Source: Glebionis coronaria
Lineage: Eukaryota > Streptophyta > Magnoliopsida > Asterales > Asteraceae
DNA: 64,000 nt
Reading direction: 5' to 3'
Assembly: GCA_025667525.1 (NCBI GenBank)
Contig: CM046882.1
Span: 212,520,592-212,584,591 of the forward strand
Position 1 is the stretch's first letter. Each line of letters begins with the position of its first letter. The position numbers and the translations under genes are program-made. A model generated the notes under the pieces. That model did no database searches. It had not been told where the DNA came from and saw only the letters and a program-made list of their open reading frames with translations. Positions 1 through 12,100 of this stretch are shown here, piece by piece.

Positions 1-2164
1 GCAAGTTCGTTTTCTCAGTTCTTAACCAATAGAAAGTCCAATCAATATCAGATTTATTATTGTTCTTGGTTGTTCAAGCTTGCTTGGTAATCTATGCTAA
101 TTCAAACAACACTATTTAAAAATGAAAAATATTATCCTACTTATACGTAAAACAAGTTGCAATTACCAAGTTTTTATTCAAACAAAATTAAAATTGCAAA
201 ATATAAAACTAAGAGGACTAAAAATGTAAATTCTAGGAAAATTAAATGCTTGAAAATTAAATTCTAACAACTTTAGGGACTAAAAATGCAAAACTGTTAA
301 CTATAAGGACCAAACTTGTAAAATTGATAACTAACTAACCAAATAGTAACAAACCAACAAACTTAACAACTGAAATGTAACAACTTTCAAAAGTAAAGGA
401 CTAAATTTTGCAAATACCACAAAATTAGGAAGTTTAGCTAGGTTTTGAAACTGATTAAACTTCTAGGGACTAAAGTGCAATTAAGCTAAGAGTTTAACTA
501 AAAACGGGACAAAAACAAGAATAAGCTCGTTTGAGCTTATTACTCAACCAAATCAGCTGAAACAACTTGCAAAACTCTTAAAATCCAATTAAGACTACGT
601 GTGTTCAAGGAAATAAGCTAAAAGTCAGAATTAAGCAAATGAGTGCTTATTAATAAGCACAAAATAAGCTACAGCTTATTCCAATCAGTCACAACCTGAT
701 TTTTGTAAAGAAACTGATTAAGCACTTGATTACAAGAAGGGGAAATCAAACTAGAACCATTTTCATCCAGAAATGAATGAGAAATCTGAAATAAGCTCTT
801 TTGAGCTTATGTTGACCAAGTTTGACCAACTTTTTGCAAAAAGTTCAAAACTTCAAAACTTAATATTCAACACTAGTTAAACGTATTGGTGAAAGAAAAT
901 TACAACTTTTATGAAGTGGATTAAGAGAACTAAGAAAACAGTAAGCTCTTTATATCAGAGAATGACAAATGCTAAGTCCTTGACCAATAAGCTATTTTCT
1001 AGCTTAATTCCTAAAACTGTAGAATTTCCTTTTAGAAACTGAAACTTTATGATGTAAGCTAAGATTGAGAACAAGTTTGAGTAAATTTCATCAAGTAATG
1101 AAGGAGAAACAAGTAATTGAAAGTAACAAGTTTTCAAATCCAAAGCTGAATGATATCTGACCCAAACTGTTTTAAAGCCAATTGCCTGTTTGACCTTGTA
1201 TTTGACTTGTAAATGACCTAAAACCAATTGTTAACACCTAATGACTGGAAATCAACTTCTAAACACCAAATCTTAACACTTGAAAACTGCTTAAAAGCTA
1301 TTCCCAAACACACCTTTATCTGTTTTAAACAAGATTTAACAAAGACTAATCAAGTTCTGACTTGAACTGATTCAAAGGCTGTTGCAAACTAGTTTCAATG
1401 GAAAAAATGAAAGCTGTTAAAACTGAAATCAAGCAATTACCAAGGCTAGAACTGAAAGTGAGCTATAAGGCTAAAAGGTGACTGAAAGTATGCAGTAACT
1501 ACTAAGGCTATCAATTCAGTAAACAAGAAGGCAAGATTAAGCTACAAATGAACCAAGATCAATCAAACTTCAACTACTATCAAGTAAAACATGCAGCCAT
1601 CAAGATTAAACTAGGAAATTGAGCATGCAATTGACTGATTTAGAGGAACAAAAAAACAAGAGCTATAGAACCTAATGAAGAGATCCTTTGGGAAGAAGAG
1701 GAGCGCTGAGCTCTCTTGCACTAGTGATAACCACCACCTATCACTAGTATTCTACTAAAATCAATCAACAATCAACTGCAATTCATCTGGAATCAACATT
1801 CTGCTACAAATCTTTAAGAACAATGGAAAAACTTGAATTCTGATCAAACAGCTACAAAACTTCACCAATGTAAGCTATGATCAATGGTTGATCATAACAA
1901 ACATCAAACAGCAACAATTATATCCAACAACAACAAGTTCAAACTGGAATTTTGAAGAACAGAATTTGGCGGGAAAAGGAAATTTGAATTTTATTGCAGG
2001 AATTCAGTTACAAAGGTGGTTACAAGCTACTAACTAACTGACTGACTCAAGAGTTTGTCAGACTCTTGAGTAGTTAGGGTAAAAGTGAGAGAAAAAGGAA
2101 AGGGAAATTGAACTATGTGTTTTTACAATTTTAAGCTACAATGAAAAATGAAGACTAGTCTAGG

Positions 2165-2174
2165 TATTTATAGG
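2165..2174 (-). promoter_or_regulatory. TATA box in 3' LTR of element A
   Basis: The minus strand reads CCTATAAATA about 860 bases into the LTR. A duplicate in the 5' LTR would drive the element's own transcription. Confidence 0.55.
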
Positions 2175-3014
2175 CAAGAATTGAGAGTTTGTTGGAGTTG
2201 TGACGTGTCAGAACCAATAACAACTTGCCACGTGGAAAAATTCTGCATTTGGCACTTGAAGGTATGAACCATGATTTGGGTGTTTTTGATTGAGTGGATG
2301 ATTTGTTAATTGGATTGCACCATTGAATTCCTCTCTTCAAAACGAGCAATATTGGTGTTTTGATCTTCTCATGAAACGGCCTCTATCAAAAACCCGATCC
2401 TGGAAATTTTTCTTGTGAAGAAGATGACACGTGTCATCTTCTGGTTGGCTTAAAAAGTTGCACACGGATTGAAACTGTTTAGATATGGTAATAAATGTGG
2501 CGGCAGTTAGTGGGAAATAAATGTTTGATCCGTGTGATGTGTTTACTCTCTTCCCATTGGCTGCTTCCTTTGTCACATGGATTAAGCTTCATTATCTTTT
2601 CAAACTTGGCAAAACAAACCCCTTGACTTGGCAGATTGCTATTTTAAGCTAGGATCTTCATTCCTTTGTCATTTTTGGTCCTTTAACTTTGATAACTTGT
2701 ACAAAATGGTCCTTTGACTGAGTTGACTTGATAGTTGACCAGGTTTGACTTGAATCTTGACTTTTCATAATTTGCACTTTAAGTCCTTCAACTTTCATAA
2801 CTTGTCAAGATAGGTCCTTGAACTTCAAAGTCTTGTCACTTTTGATCCTCTTTTGTCTTTTTCATCCATTTGAGCTTGGTTTTTCCTTGTTTGCTTGAAA
2901 ATGTATCTTCTTACCTACAAAAGTGCACACAAACACAAACATACCACATAATATTGTTTTTGCCAAATAATTGGGTATTTTGCTTCATGTTTTAGGGTTA
3001 TTTGTTGATAAAAG

Positions 3015-3036
3015 GATATGAGTTTAAGCTCATATC
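3015..3036 (-). other. Terminal hairpin at the start of LTR A
   Basis: Eight-base perfect arms GATATGAG (3015-3022) and CTCATATC (3029-3036) enclose a six-base loop, directly at the LTR edge. The same hairpin is in the other LTR at 12200-12221. Element B begins its LTR with a comparable stem. Confidence 0.7.
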
Positions 3037-3037
3037 A

Positions 3038-3052
3038 AATTCCCCTACACTT
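3038..3052 (-). other. Polypurine tract of element A
   Basis: The minus strand reads AAGTGTAGGGGAATT immediately before LTR position 1. It is the expected plus-strand primer, and its sequence nearly equals that of element B. Confidence 0.8.
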
Positions 3053-5084
3053 GAGCATTGCCATGTCCTCATGCAATATTATATTTCAAGGCTTAAAAAA
3101 TTTACATTTCCCTCATAATTAATCCACCTTGGCCATATGAGGTGCATCTACACTACTCTAAACTAAATGATGCATGATTTTGACTTGCAATGAATCAAAA
3201 TTCAATTCTATCTATATCTTTTTGATTTTTCTTGAAATGGTTTTGATGGAAATAACTCATAAAGAATTCAATGACTTGGATTAGGGCTTGGATACCATGG
3301 ACATTTATCACCCTCAAGTTTCACTTTCCCCATACCAAGCTAATAAATGGGATCATTGCATTCACAAGTAAAAAGTGCATCAACTTATTCATGACAATTA
3401 AATGTGGAACCGGTTATTAATTGAGCAAATTGCTTGTGGGCAAATTTGTCATTATTCAAGTGTGAAATATAAGAAGTGTAAAATCCAAAAATAAGGAAGC
3501 ACGGTTTTAATCCTAAGTAATCTTCTCATCCATTACTTGAAAAACCGCTCACAATTAATACAAGTCCGTATTAAGAGTAATAAGTCATTCGCCTTATGTG
3601 TAAAATCCTCATGTCATGCTTTCATAAGTAACTACACACTCGCTAAGGAAAGAAAAATAAAACTCACGCAATAATTTACATCCGCATCTTTTTGAGATTT
3701 TGGATCTTCAACCCCGCAACCCGTCAAGGTAATATTGGATTGGAGCAATCTATTGAATCCCCGCAACCCGTCAAGGTAATATTGGAACTCAATAGTCACT
3801 ATAATTAACACCACACTGCCCCTCTTGGGAGTCTTGCATTATTTTTTTTTTCTTTTCTTTTTTTTTCTTTCTAGCCACTCATTTTTTTTTTCATAAGCCG
3901 CTCTTATTTTTCTTTATTCCTCACCAAGAAATTTGCAAAGAAGAAAAGGAAAAACACCCGCTAAATATGGAGCATGACATAAGTCTAGTACACATAAAAC
4001 GTGCTAACTTAGAATCTTAAGACGTACTCATATCAACCATAAATGATTAGCCAAAAATGCATAAGAGATTACAAACCAATTAAAACCGTACTTGATTATT
4101 TATTAACAATTATATACAAGCGAAGAAAATAGAGGTAAAGAAGAGAAGGGTTTAGCCACAAGTAACTGCCATGAAGTCTATCTAGCCCTTTTACACTTGC
4201 TTCAACTCTATCATTTCCCATTCTCCACAAATTTAAAATTTCAAAGAATGAAATTGGTGGAAGCTTAGCCTAATAGACCAATGAAGGACTACATGGTTAA
4301 GGATACTAGCTAGAGAATGCTAAGATAAGCAAACTCGGGTTGAGTCAAAATATCCATGGCGGGCCTAATATGTCAAAGAAGTCTAAACTTGTTAAAACCA
4401 TGTTTTATTATATTTTTTCCTTTTTATATATTTTGATGAAAAAGAAATATATATACAACGCAAATGTGTTATGCAAAATGAAAAATGATTGATGCAAAAA
4501 TTATGAATGCATATTTTTGGTGGCCAAAGTAGATCAAAAATTTGAAAAATGTTTGAAAAATTAATTTTCCCAATTATCATGCAAGACAATGACAAGTTCT
4601 AGGTAAGGTCACTTCGATAGAAGACCCCCCTACACTTAAGCTAAACATTGTCCTCAATGTTTAAGAGCATGGAAGTATAAAAACTTCCCCTACACTTATG
4701 ACAATGAATAGACTTTGCTTAACCCAAGTTAAGGAAAGGACTACTATTAGTGAAATCATGTTTAAGCACAAGGTGTCAATGAAAAATCACTAAAGTAACG
4801 AAGTGAACCGGATACAAGGGCCTCCTCCATAAGCTCCAAAGCATGAGATGAGTGAGCAACCCTACAAACAAGCATGAAGACAAAAGAAGGTCTCCCCTAC
4901 ACTTATCTCCAAATCTATGCCTTTATTCCTAACCTACAACACTCTAAACCTAGTTATACGATGCTTGAGTTAATGAGTCTCTAGCTCGACTCGTCCCACA
5001 CTTAAAAGTGTCTAAAACCTATCATGGAGAAGAAAATTTTTGCCCTTTTTAAGAAAAATCTCCATGATGAGGTAAAACAAATGT
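3053..5084 (-). other. 3' non-coding region of element A, with three internal PPT-like tracts
   Basis: No credible coding region is present; short ORFs here are not conserved-looking. The minus strand carries extra AAGTGTAGGGG tracts near 4893-4905, 4683-4698 and 4623-4640. A stem with 9-base arms TAAACATTG and CAATGTTTA around a 4-base loop lies at 4642-4663. Element B has the same tracts in the same order and the same stem, so this is a conserved module rather than chance. A pyrimidine-rich run occupies 3841-3920. Confidence 0.7.
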
Positions 5085-8000
5085 TCATTTATCAAAACTC
5101 CATAAATATCCCCCAGGATCAAATACATAATTACCCTCCCACTTATAACACAATTCAACAACTAGCTTCCCAAGCAGTGGTGAAAAGAATGAGGTGTAGT
5201 TCTCTAAAATGGTTTCCCATATGTTCTCCCCAAGGTGATGGTGTAAAGTTCTCAAATCTTTCACAAGGTTTCCTTTTGTTGCATCAGGTGGATACTGAGA
5301 TGGTTTAGCAAGCTCTATGCCAGGATCAAAAATCCGTTCCTTGATGGGAAAACAACAAGTGATTGTTGCCTTAGAAGATTCTCCTTTGTAGTTCACATGG
5401 TGAGAGAAAGGTTGTAGAGTGATTGGTTGTAGAAAGGTTGGGGTGGACAAAGAAGGTAAAGGATCTTCAAGCAATAAAGATTCTAGATAGAGTATGTCCC
5501 CTTCCTCATCAAGGTAACCAAGAGTATACTCAAAAGATATATCCTCCAATAAAAACTCATCACTCTCATCAATGATAGAATCCTCCTCATCACCATAAAC
5601 ATCATAGATTGGTCTATCAAAGATGGGTGATCCCTCAAAACCAAAAGAAGTATGATCATCAACAAATGGAGAGTCACAAGTAGAAAGCTCATCATCACTA
5701 TAGTCATCATATGTTGGTGAATCACAAAGAAAAGATCCCTCATTACTTAAGTTCTCATCAAAGTGATTAGTATTGTGGAAAAATGGGGTGTCATAAGGAA
5801 TTTCACTAAAGTTGAGTTCTTGAGGGTCATGAAAATCCAAAGAGGAAGTAATGGAAGCAATGGTCTCAATATGAGGGTAATCATAGTCTCCACTTGAGCA
5901 AGCTTCATAAAAGTACTCATCACAAACTTCATCAAGAAGATCATCTTGTGTTTCCTCCTCATGTACAACATCAATATGTTTTACCGCTTCGGGCTCATTA
6001 GACTTTTTGGACAACTTCCCCATGTTAAACACAACTCTCTCGTCTCCTACCCGCATTGTAAGTTCTCCTTCCGCCACATCGATTAAAGTACGACCCGTCC
6101 TCAAAAATGGCCTACCAACAATCAAAGGTACTCTAGGATCCACATCATAATCAACCACCACAAAATCCGCGGGAAATGTAAATCTATCAACCCCAACAAA
6201 AACATCCTCCGTAATTCCCACCGGATAAGCTATAGTACGGTTAGCCAACTCAAGAGTCATCTTTGTAGGAGTGAGCTCGGGAAGTGAAAGTCTCTTCCAA
6301 ACCGATAATGGCATAAGATTTATGCTTGCTCCTAAATCCGCTAAAGCCATACAATTTTCCACCCCCGGGAAGTTGCAAGGAATCAAAAACCGCCCCGGAT
6401 CTCCAAGCTTAGTAGGCAACTTCTTAAGCAACACCGCGGAACAATTTTCATTCAAAGAAGCATTAGGCAAATCCACCAATCTTTCCTTGTTAGAAAGCAA
6501 ATCCTTAATCATCTTAGCAAACTTAGGCATATTGGCTAAGGCTTCCGCAAAGGAGATATTGATGTTAAGTTGCTTGAACATCCTCAAAAAGTTAGAAACT
6601 TGGATATCATCCTTGTTCTTAAGCTTTTCTTTTCTCAATCTTGAGGGATAAGGAAGACTTGGTTTTGGTTGTGGTCGAGGTGTGGATGAAGGATTTTCCT
6701 TATTGAGTACTTCATGAATAGGCTTTGAAATTAGAGGAATGGGAGCATTTTGAGGTAGTGAAGTAGAAGTAGAAGGCTTGTCACAAGTAGGAGCACAAGT
6801 GGATTGAACAATAGTAGGTTTAGGAGGTGAAGGATCCTTTGTTGTTGTACCACTCCTTGTTGTAATAGCATTGACATTGGCCCTAGGGTTTGTTTGTGTG
6901 TTGGAAGGTAAAGCCCCTTGTGGTCTTTGAGTTACCGCCATTAAAACCTTATTGAATTGGTCATTGATTTTCTTTTCTATAGCTTGGAATTTCCTTTCAT
7001 TCTCTTGATTCATCTTTTGCAAAAGATCCATTGTGTTAAACTCTTGTGGCACATAACCTTGAAAACCTTGAGGTTGGAAAGGTAAAGGTTGGGAGTTAAA
7101 TCCTTGATTTGGTGGATAAAAGGTATTTGCTTGAGGTTGAAATTGATTGGGTGCCTTGTAGTTATTTCCTTGGTATGGTTGTCTTTGCCCTTGATTCCTT
7201 GCTAAAATTTGAGGAGGATTTTGTGGAATTTGGGTGGGTGGTTGGGGTGGAAAGCCAGGTGGAGTAAGGTAATTTTGGGATTTGTAAGAAAGGTTATTTG
7301 GATTGATATTAGGCTTGAAGTGTTCACGATGTTCCTCTTGGTAAGCATAGCATTCCCCTTGATACCCTTGCACCTTATCACATTGTTCATAAGAATGGGG
7401 GCCTCCACAAGTAACACAAGAAATGGTGATGGCATTCACATTATTTGAGGAATTGTTCAATGTCATGCTCTTAAAGGCTTGAACTATCTCTTGAGTCATT
7501 TCTTGTTGTCCTTGTTTGACTTGTTGAAGGATCTCTTGGTGATATTTAAGGAATTGGTTATCACAAGGTGTTTGAGAAGTGTTTTGGATAACATGAACCT
7601 TTTCTTCAAATGGATTGTTTGTTTGAACCATTGCCTTAGTCTCAATAATGTTCAAAGCCTCGTGGTATGTCTTGAAAAGAATACTCCCTCCCGCGGAAGC
7701 ATTTAGTGAATCTTGGTGGTGAGGTTTAAGGCCATTGTAGAAGGTATTGATTTGGCTTAGATCATCCATTCCATGGTTAGGGCATCGCCTCAACAACTCA
7801 CTATACTCTTCCCAAGCATCACCAAAGGATTGACTAGGTTTTTGTGTAAAGCCCATAATCAAATTCCTCAAAACCATAGTCTTTTGTGGAGGAAAGAATT
7901 TGTTCAAAAACTTAGTGGTAAAATCATCCCATGTGGTGATACTATCGGGTGGTTGGGTGTCTAACCAATGCTTAGCACTCCCATCTAAGGAAAATGACAC

Positions 8001-8402
8001 TAACATCAATCTAATGACCTCAGGTGGAACCCCATTATGCTTAATGGTATTGCAAAGTGAAAGGAATCTCTTAAGGTGAGCATGGGGATCCTCATTTTGT
8101 TTTCCAAAGAAAGGTGATGAAGAAACCATATTGATCATAGATGTATGTAGCTCAAATGTGTTAGCGGGAAAGTCGGGAATCTTAATGGCACTAACATATC
8201 CATGAATGTTGGATTGCATACGTTCATACAAAGTACGATTATCAATAGCCATGGCTTCTTGTGGTGGTGACAAAGCACGATTCTCGTGATCGGCTTGGTG
8301 GACGGTGGTGGTCTTACTCTTTCTCTTTTTCTTCCTTTTCGGAGGAAGAGGTTGTACACCAATCGGTATTTGTGCACGCCCGCGAGTGAGCATGCAACTC
8401 AA
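5085..8402 (-). CDS. gag-pr: Gag-aspartic protease polyprotein of element A (1105 aa, intact)
   Basis: This single uninterrupted ORF would form the virus-like particle and cleave it. A basic stretch KRKKKRK near residue 22 may be a nuclear or RNA-binding signal. The retrotransposon gag core (PF03732-like) spans roughly residues 100-230, with conserved GSAKHWLD and W..F...F..KFFP patterns. A zinc knuckle CVTCGGPHSYEQC lies near residues 328-340, followed by a Q/P/N-rich linker. The aspartic protease lies at about 640-780, with its catalytic Asp in ALADLGAS near residue 686 and the flap-side motif VGRPFLRTGRTLIDV downstream. The last 300 residues are rich in Asp, Glu and Ser and match no pol domain. 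The start is the first ATG after the 780 bp leader. Absence of stops or frameshifts agrees with the near-identical LTRs. The missing pol explains the non-autonomous label. Confidence 0.9.
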   Translation of the reverse strand: MSCMLTRGRAQIPIGVQPLPPKRKKKRKSKTTTVHQADHENRALSPPQEAMAIDNRTLYERMQSNIHGYVSAIKIPDFPANTFELHTSMINMVSSSPFFGKQNEDPHAHLKRFLSLCNTIKHNGVPPEVIRLMLVSFSLDGSAKHWLDTQPPDSITTWDDFTTKFLNKFFPPQKTMVLRNLIMGFTQKPSQSFGDAWEEYSELLRRCPNHGMDDLSQINTFYNGLKPHHQDSLNASAGGSILFKTYHEALNIIETKAMVQTNNPFEEKVHVIQNTSQTPCDNQFLKYHQEILQQVKQGQQEMTQEIVQAFKSMTLNNSSNNVNAITISCVTCGGPHSYEQCDKVQGYQGECYAYQEEHREHFKPNINPNNLSYKSQNYLTPPGFPPQPPTQIPQNPPQILARNQGQRQPYQGNNYKAPNQFQPQANTFYPPNQGFNSQPLPFQPQGFQGYVPQEFNTMDLLQKMNQENERKFQAIEKKINDQFNKVLMAVTQRPQGALPSNTQTNPRANVNAITTRSGTTTKDPSPPKPTIVQSTCAPTCDKPSTSTSLPQNAPIPLISKPIHEVLNKENPSSTPRPQPKPSLPYPSRLRKEKLKNKDDIQVSNFLRMFKQLNINISFAEALANMPKFAKMIKDLLSNKERLVDLPNASLNENCSAVLLKKLPTKLGDPGRFLIPCNFPGVENCMALADLGASINLMPLSVWKRLSLPELTPTKMTLELANRTIAYPVGITEDVFVGVDRFTFPADFVVVDYDVDPRVPLIVGRPFLRTGRTLIDVAEGELTMRVGDERVVFNMGKLSKKSNEPEAVKHIDVVHEEETQDDLLDEVCDEYFYEACSSGDYDYPHIETIASITSSLDFHDPQELNFSEIPYDTPFFHNTNHFDENLSNEGSFLCDSPTYDDYSDDELSTCDSPFVDDHTSFGFEGSPIFDRPIYDVYGDEEDSIIDESDEFLLEDISFEYTLGYLDEEGDILYLESLLLEDPLPSLSTPTFLQPITLQPFSHHVNYKGESSKATITCCFPIKERIFDPGIELAKPSQYPPDATKGNLVKDLRTLHHHLGENIWETILENYTSFFSPLLGKLVVELCYKWEGNYVFDPGGYLWSFDK

Positions 8403-9152
8403 TACGAGGAATGAGAGAGAAGCTCTCGTGTGACTTTGAAAAGAATAAGATTATCCTCTTCGAGTTTCAATATTAAATATCCACAAGAAAATAACAATAT
8501 ATGTATTACTACTTTGGGTGCAAGACCCTCAATGAAGCCTTCCTTCTTAGAATACTCCCAAGTGAACGGGGGGTTAGGTGGCGCGAAGCACTTAAGTACC
8601 TATTGACCCTTAGATGGCATTTTATAGCACATCGCCTTTCTATTCACTTAAATGTTCGTATTCTTCGAATTTTTGCTTATTGAGAGTATTTATCTATTCT
8701 TGCTTTATTTTGTTTGATCGATACGCGTGTCAAGGACCGGAACGCCCCTCAACACGGTGTATTGCCTCGGCAATACTTATGGAAGATATGTAGATTGATT
8801 GTTCTTATACGTATACGTATTTACTTATAATAATATATGGAAAATATTTTTGTATTTATGAGTTTTTTAAAGGAAAATACTATATGTACATAAAAACCGA
8901 GAGAATCCAATAATATATATTTTTGGGTGCAATCTCTTAGGAAAAAGATTGCTTTTTGGATTTTTTAATTTTTTTGGTCAATTCTTTAGGAAAAGAATTG
9001 TTTTGTTAATTTTTTAGTTTTTATATATTTTTATATTTTTGATTTTTTATTTGTTTTTGATTTATGATACGTAAAAATAACGTTCACAAAATGAACGGAT
9101 CCCAAAAGCCAATGAAAACCGTCAATCGATAGTCTCTCGTGTAGTCAAAGAA
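8403..9152 (-). other. 5' leader of element A
   Basis: Untranslated region between the primer site and the gag ATG. It is AT-rich, with a run of poly-T-like blocks (8900-9060) containing two near-copies of a motif built on AGGAAAAGATTG. No ORF over 60 codons looks genuine. Packaging or dimerisation signals would be expected here but cannot be identified by eye. Confidence 0.5.
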
Positions 9153-9167
9153 CCGGCAGCGGCGCCA
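9153..9167 (-). other. Primer binding site of element A (tRNA-Asp type)
   Basis: The minus strand reads TGGCGCCGCTGCCGG, 17 bases inside the 5' LTR. It closely matches the complement of the 3' end of plant tRNA-Asp, with one difference in the first 15 bases. Element B has the identical 15-mer. Confidence 0.8.
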
Positions 9168-9184
9168 TTTGAAATGTGGTATAA

Positions 9185-12100
9185 TGCAAGTTCGTTTTCT
9201 CAGTTCTTAACCAATAGAAAGTCCAATCAATATCAGATTTATTATTGTTCTTGGTTGTTCAAGCTTGCTTGGTAATCTATGCTAATTCAAACAACACTAT
9301 TTAAAAATGAAAAATATTATCCTACTTATACGTAAAACAAGTTGCAATTACCAAGTTTTTATTCAAACAAAATTAAAATTGCAAAATATAAAACTAAGAG
9401 GACTAAAAATGTAAATTCTAGGAAAATTAAATGCTTGAAAATTAAATTCTAACAACTTTAGGGACTAAAAATGCAAAACTGTTAACTATAAGGACCAAAC
9501 TTGTAAAATTGATAACTAACTAACCAAATAGTAACAAACCAACAAACTTAACAACTGAAATGTAACAACTTTCAAAAGTAAAGGACTAAATTTTGCAAAT
9601 ACCACAAAATTAGGAAGTTTAGCTAGGTTTTGAAACTAATTAAACTTCTAGGGACTAAAGTGCAATTAAGCTAAGAGTTTAACTAAAAACGGGACAAAAA
9701 CAAGAGTAAGCTCGTTTGAGCTTATTACTCAACCAAATCAGCTGAAACAACTTGCAAAACTCTTAAAATCCAATTAAGACTACGTGTGTTCAAGGAAATA
9801 AGCTAAAAGTCAGAATTAAGCAAATGAGTGCTTATTAATAAGCACAAAATAAGCTACAGCTTATTCCAATCAGTCACAACCTGATTTTTGTAAAGAAACT
9901 GATTAAGCACTTGGTTACAAGAAGGGGAAATCATACTAGAACCATTTTCATCCAGAAATGAATGAGAAATCTGAAATAAGCTCTTTTGAGCTTATGTTGA
10001 CCAAGTTTGACCAACTTTTTGCAAAAAGTTCAAAACTTCAAAACTTAATATTCAACACTAGTTAAACGTATTGGTGAAAGAAAATTACAACTTTTATGAA
10101 GTGGATTAAGAGAACTAAGAAAACAGTAAGCTCTTTATATCAGAGAATGACAAATGCTAAGTCCTTGATCAATAAGCTATTTTCTAGCTTAATTCCTAAA
10201 ACTGTAGAATTTCCTTTTAGAAACTGAAACTTTATGATGTAAGCTAAGATTGAGAACAAGTTTGAGTAAATTTCATCAAGTAATGAAGGAGAAACAAGTA
10301 ATTGAAAGTAACAAGTTTTCAAATCCAAAGCTGAATGATATCTGACCCAAACTGTTTTAAAGCCAATTGCCTGTTTGACCTTGTATTTGACTTGTAAATG
10401 ACCTAAAACCAATTGTTAACACCTAATGACTGGAAATCAACTTCTAAACACCAAATCTTAACACTTGAAAACTGCTTAAAAGCTATTCCCAAACACACCT
10501 TTATCTGTTTTAAACAAGATTTAACAAAGACTAATCAAGTTCTGACTTGAACTGATTCAAAGGCTGTTGCAAACTAGTTTCAATGGAAAAAATGAAAGCT
10601 GTTAAAACTGAAATCAAGCAATTACCAAGGCTAGAACTGAAAGTGAGCTATAAGGCTAAAAGGTGACTGAAAGTATGCAGTAACTACTAAGGCTATCAAT
10701 TCAGTAAACAAGAAGGCAAGATTAAGCTACAAATGAACCAAGATCAATCAAACTTCAACTACTATCAAGTAAAACATGCAGCCATCAAGATTAAACTAGG
10801 AAATTGAGCATGCAATTGACTGATTTAGAGGAACAAAAAAACAAGAGCTATAGAACCTAATGAAGAGATCCTTTGGGAAGAAGAGGAGCGCTGAGCTCTC
10901 TTGCACTAGTGATAACCACCACCTATCACTAGTATTCTACTAAAATCAATCAACAATCAACTGCAATTCATCTGGAATCAACATTCTGCTACAAATCTTC
11001 AAGAACAATGGAAAAACTTGAATTCTGATCAAACAGCTACAAAACTTCACCAATGTAAGCTATGATCAATGGTTGATCATAACAAACATCAAACAGCAAC
11101 AATTATATCCAACAGCAACAAGTTCAAACTGGAATTTTGAAGAACAGAATTTGGCGGGAAAAGGAAATTTGAATTTTATTGCAGGAATTCAGTTACAAAG
11201 GTGGTTACAAGCTACTAACTAACTGACTGACTCAAGAGTTTGTCAGACTCTTGAGTAGTTAGGGTAAAAGTGAGAGAAAAAGGAAAGGGAAATTGAACTA
11301 TGTGTTTTTACAATTTTAAGCTACAATGAAAAATGAAGACTAGTCTAGGTATTTATAGGCAAGAATTGAGAGTTTGTTGGAGTTGTGACGTGTCAGAACC
11401 AATAACAACTTGCCACGTGGAAAAATTCTGCATTTGGCACTTGAAGGTATGAACCATGATTTGGGTGTTTTTGATTGAGTGGATGATTTGTTAATTGGAT
11501 TGCACCATTGAATTCCTCTCTTCAAAACGAGCAATATTGGTGTTTTGATCTTCTCATGAAACGGCCTCTATCAAAAACCCGATCCTGGAAATTTTTCTTG
11601 TGAAGAAGATGACACGTGTCATCTTCTGGTTGGCTTAAAAAGTTGCACACGGATTGAAACTATTTAGATATGGTAATAAATGTGGCGGCAGTTAGTGGGA
11701 AATAAATGTTTGATCCGTGTGATGTGTTTACTCTCTTCCCATTGGCTGCTTCCTTTGTCACATGGATTAAGCTTCATTATCTTTTCAAACTTGGCAAAAC
11801 AAACCCCTTGACTTGGCAGATTGCTATTTTAAGCTAGGATCTTCATTCCTTTGTCATTTTTGGTCCTTTAACTTTGATAACTTGTACAAAATGGTCCTTT
11901 GACTGAGTTGACTTGATAGTTGACCAGGTTTGACTTGAATCTTGACTTTTCATAATTTGCACTTTAAGTCCTTCAACTTTCATAACTTGTCAAGATAGGT
12001 CCTTGAACTTCAAAGTCTTGTCACTTTTGATCCTCTTTTGTCTTTTTCATCCATTTGAGCTTGGTTTTTCCTTGTTTGCTTGAAAATGTATCTTCTTACC

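Larger units (their letters stand above)
1..3037 (-). repeat. 3' LTR of element A (first base outside window)
   Basis: Direct repeat of 9186-12222 at a constant offset of 9185 bases. It ends CATATCA, after which the two copies diverge completely. On the minus strand it begins TGATATGAG. It carries short degenerate GGACTAAA...TGCAA motifs at 210-480 and their reverse complements at 2675-2860. A 90-codon ORF present in both LTRs has no recognisable product. Confidence 0.93.

Noticed and set aside
955..1227. 90-codon minus-strand ORF repeated at 10140-10412
   Set aside because: Present twice only because it lies in the LTRs; no start context, domain or codon bias supports it.
6271..6651. 126-codon + strand ORF inside gag-pr
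   Set aside because: Antisense of the protease-region coding sequence; no domain.
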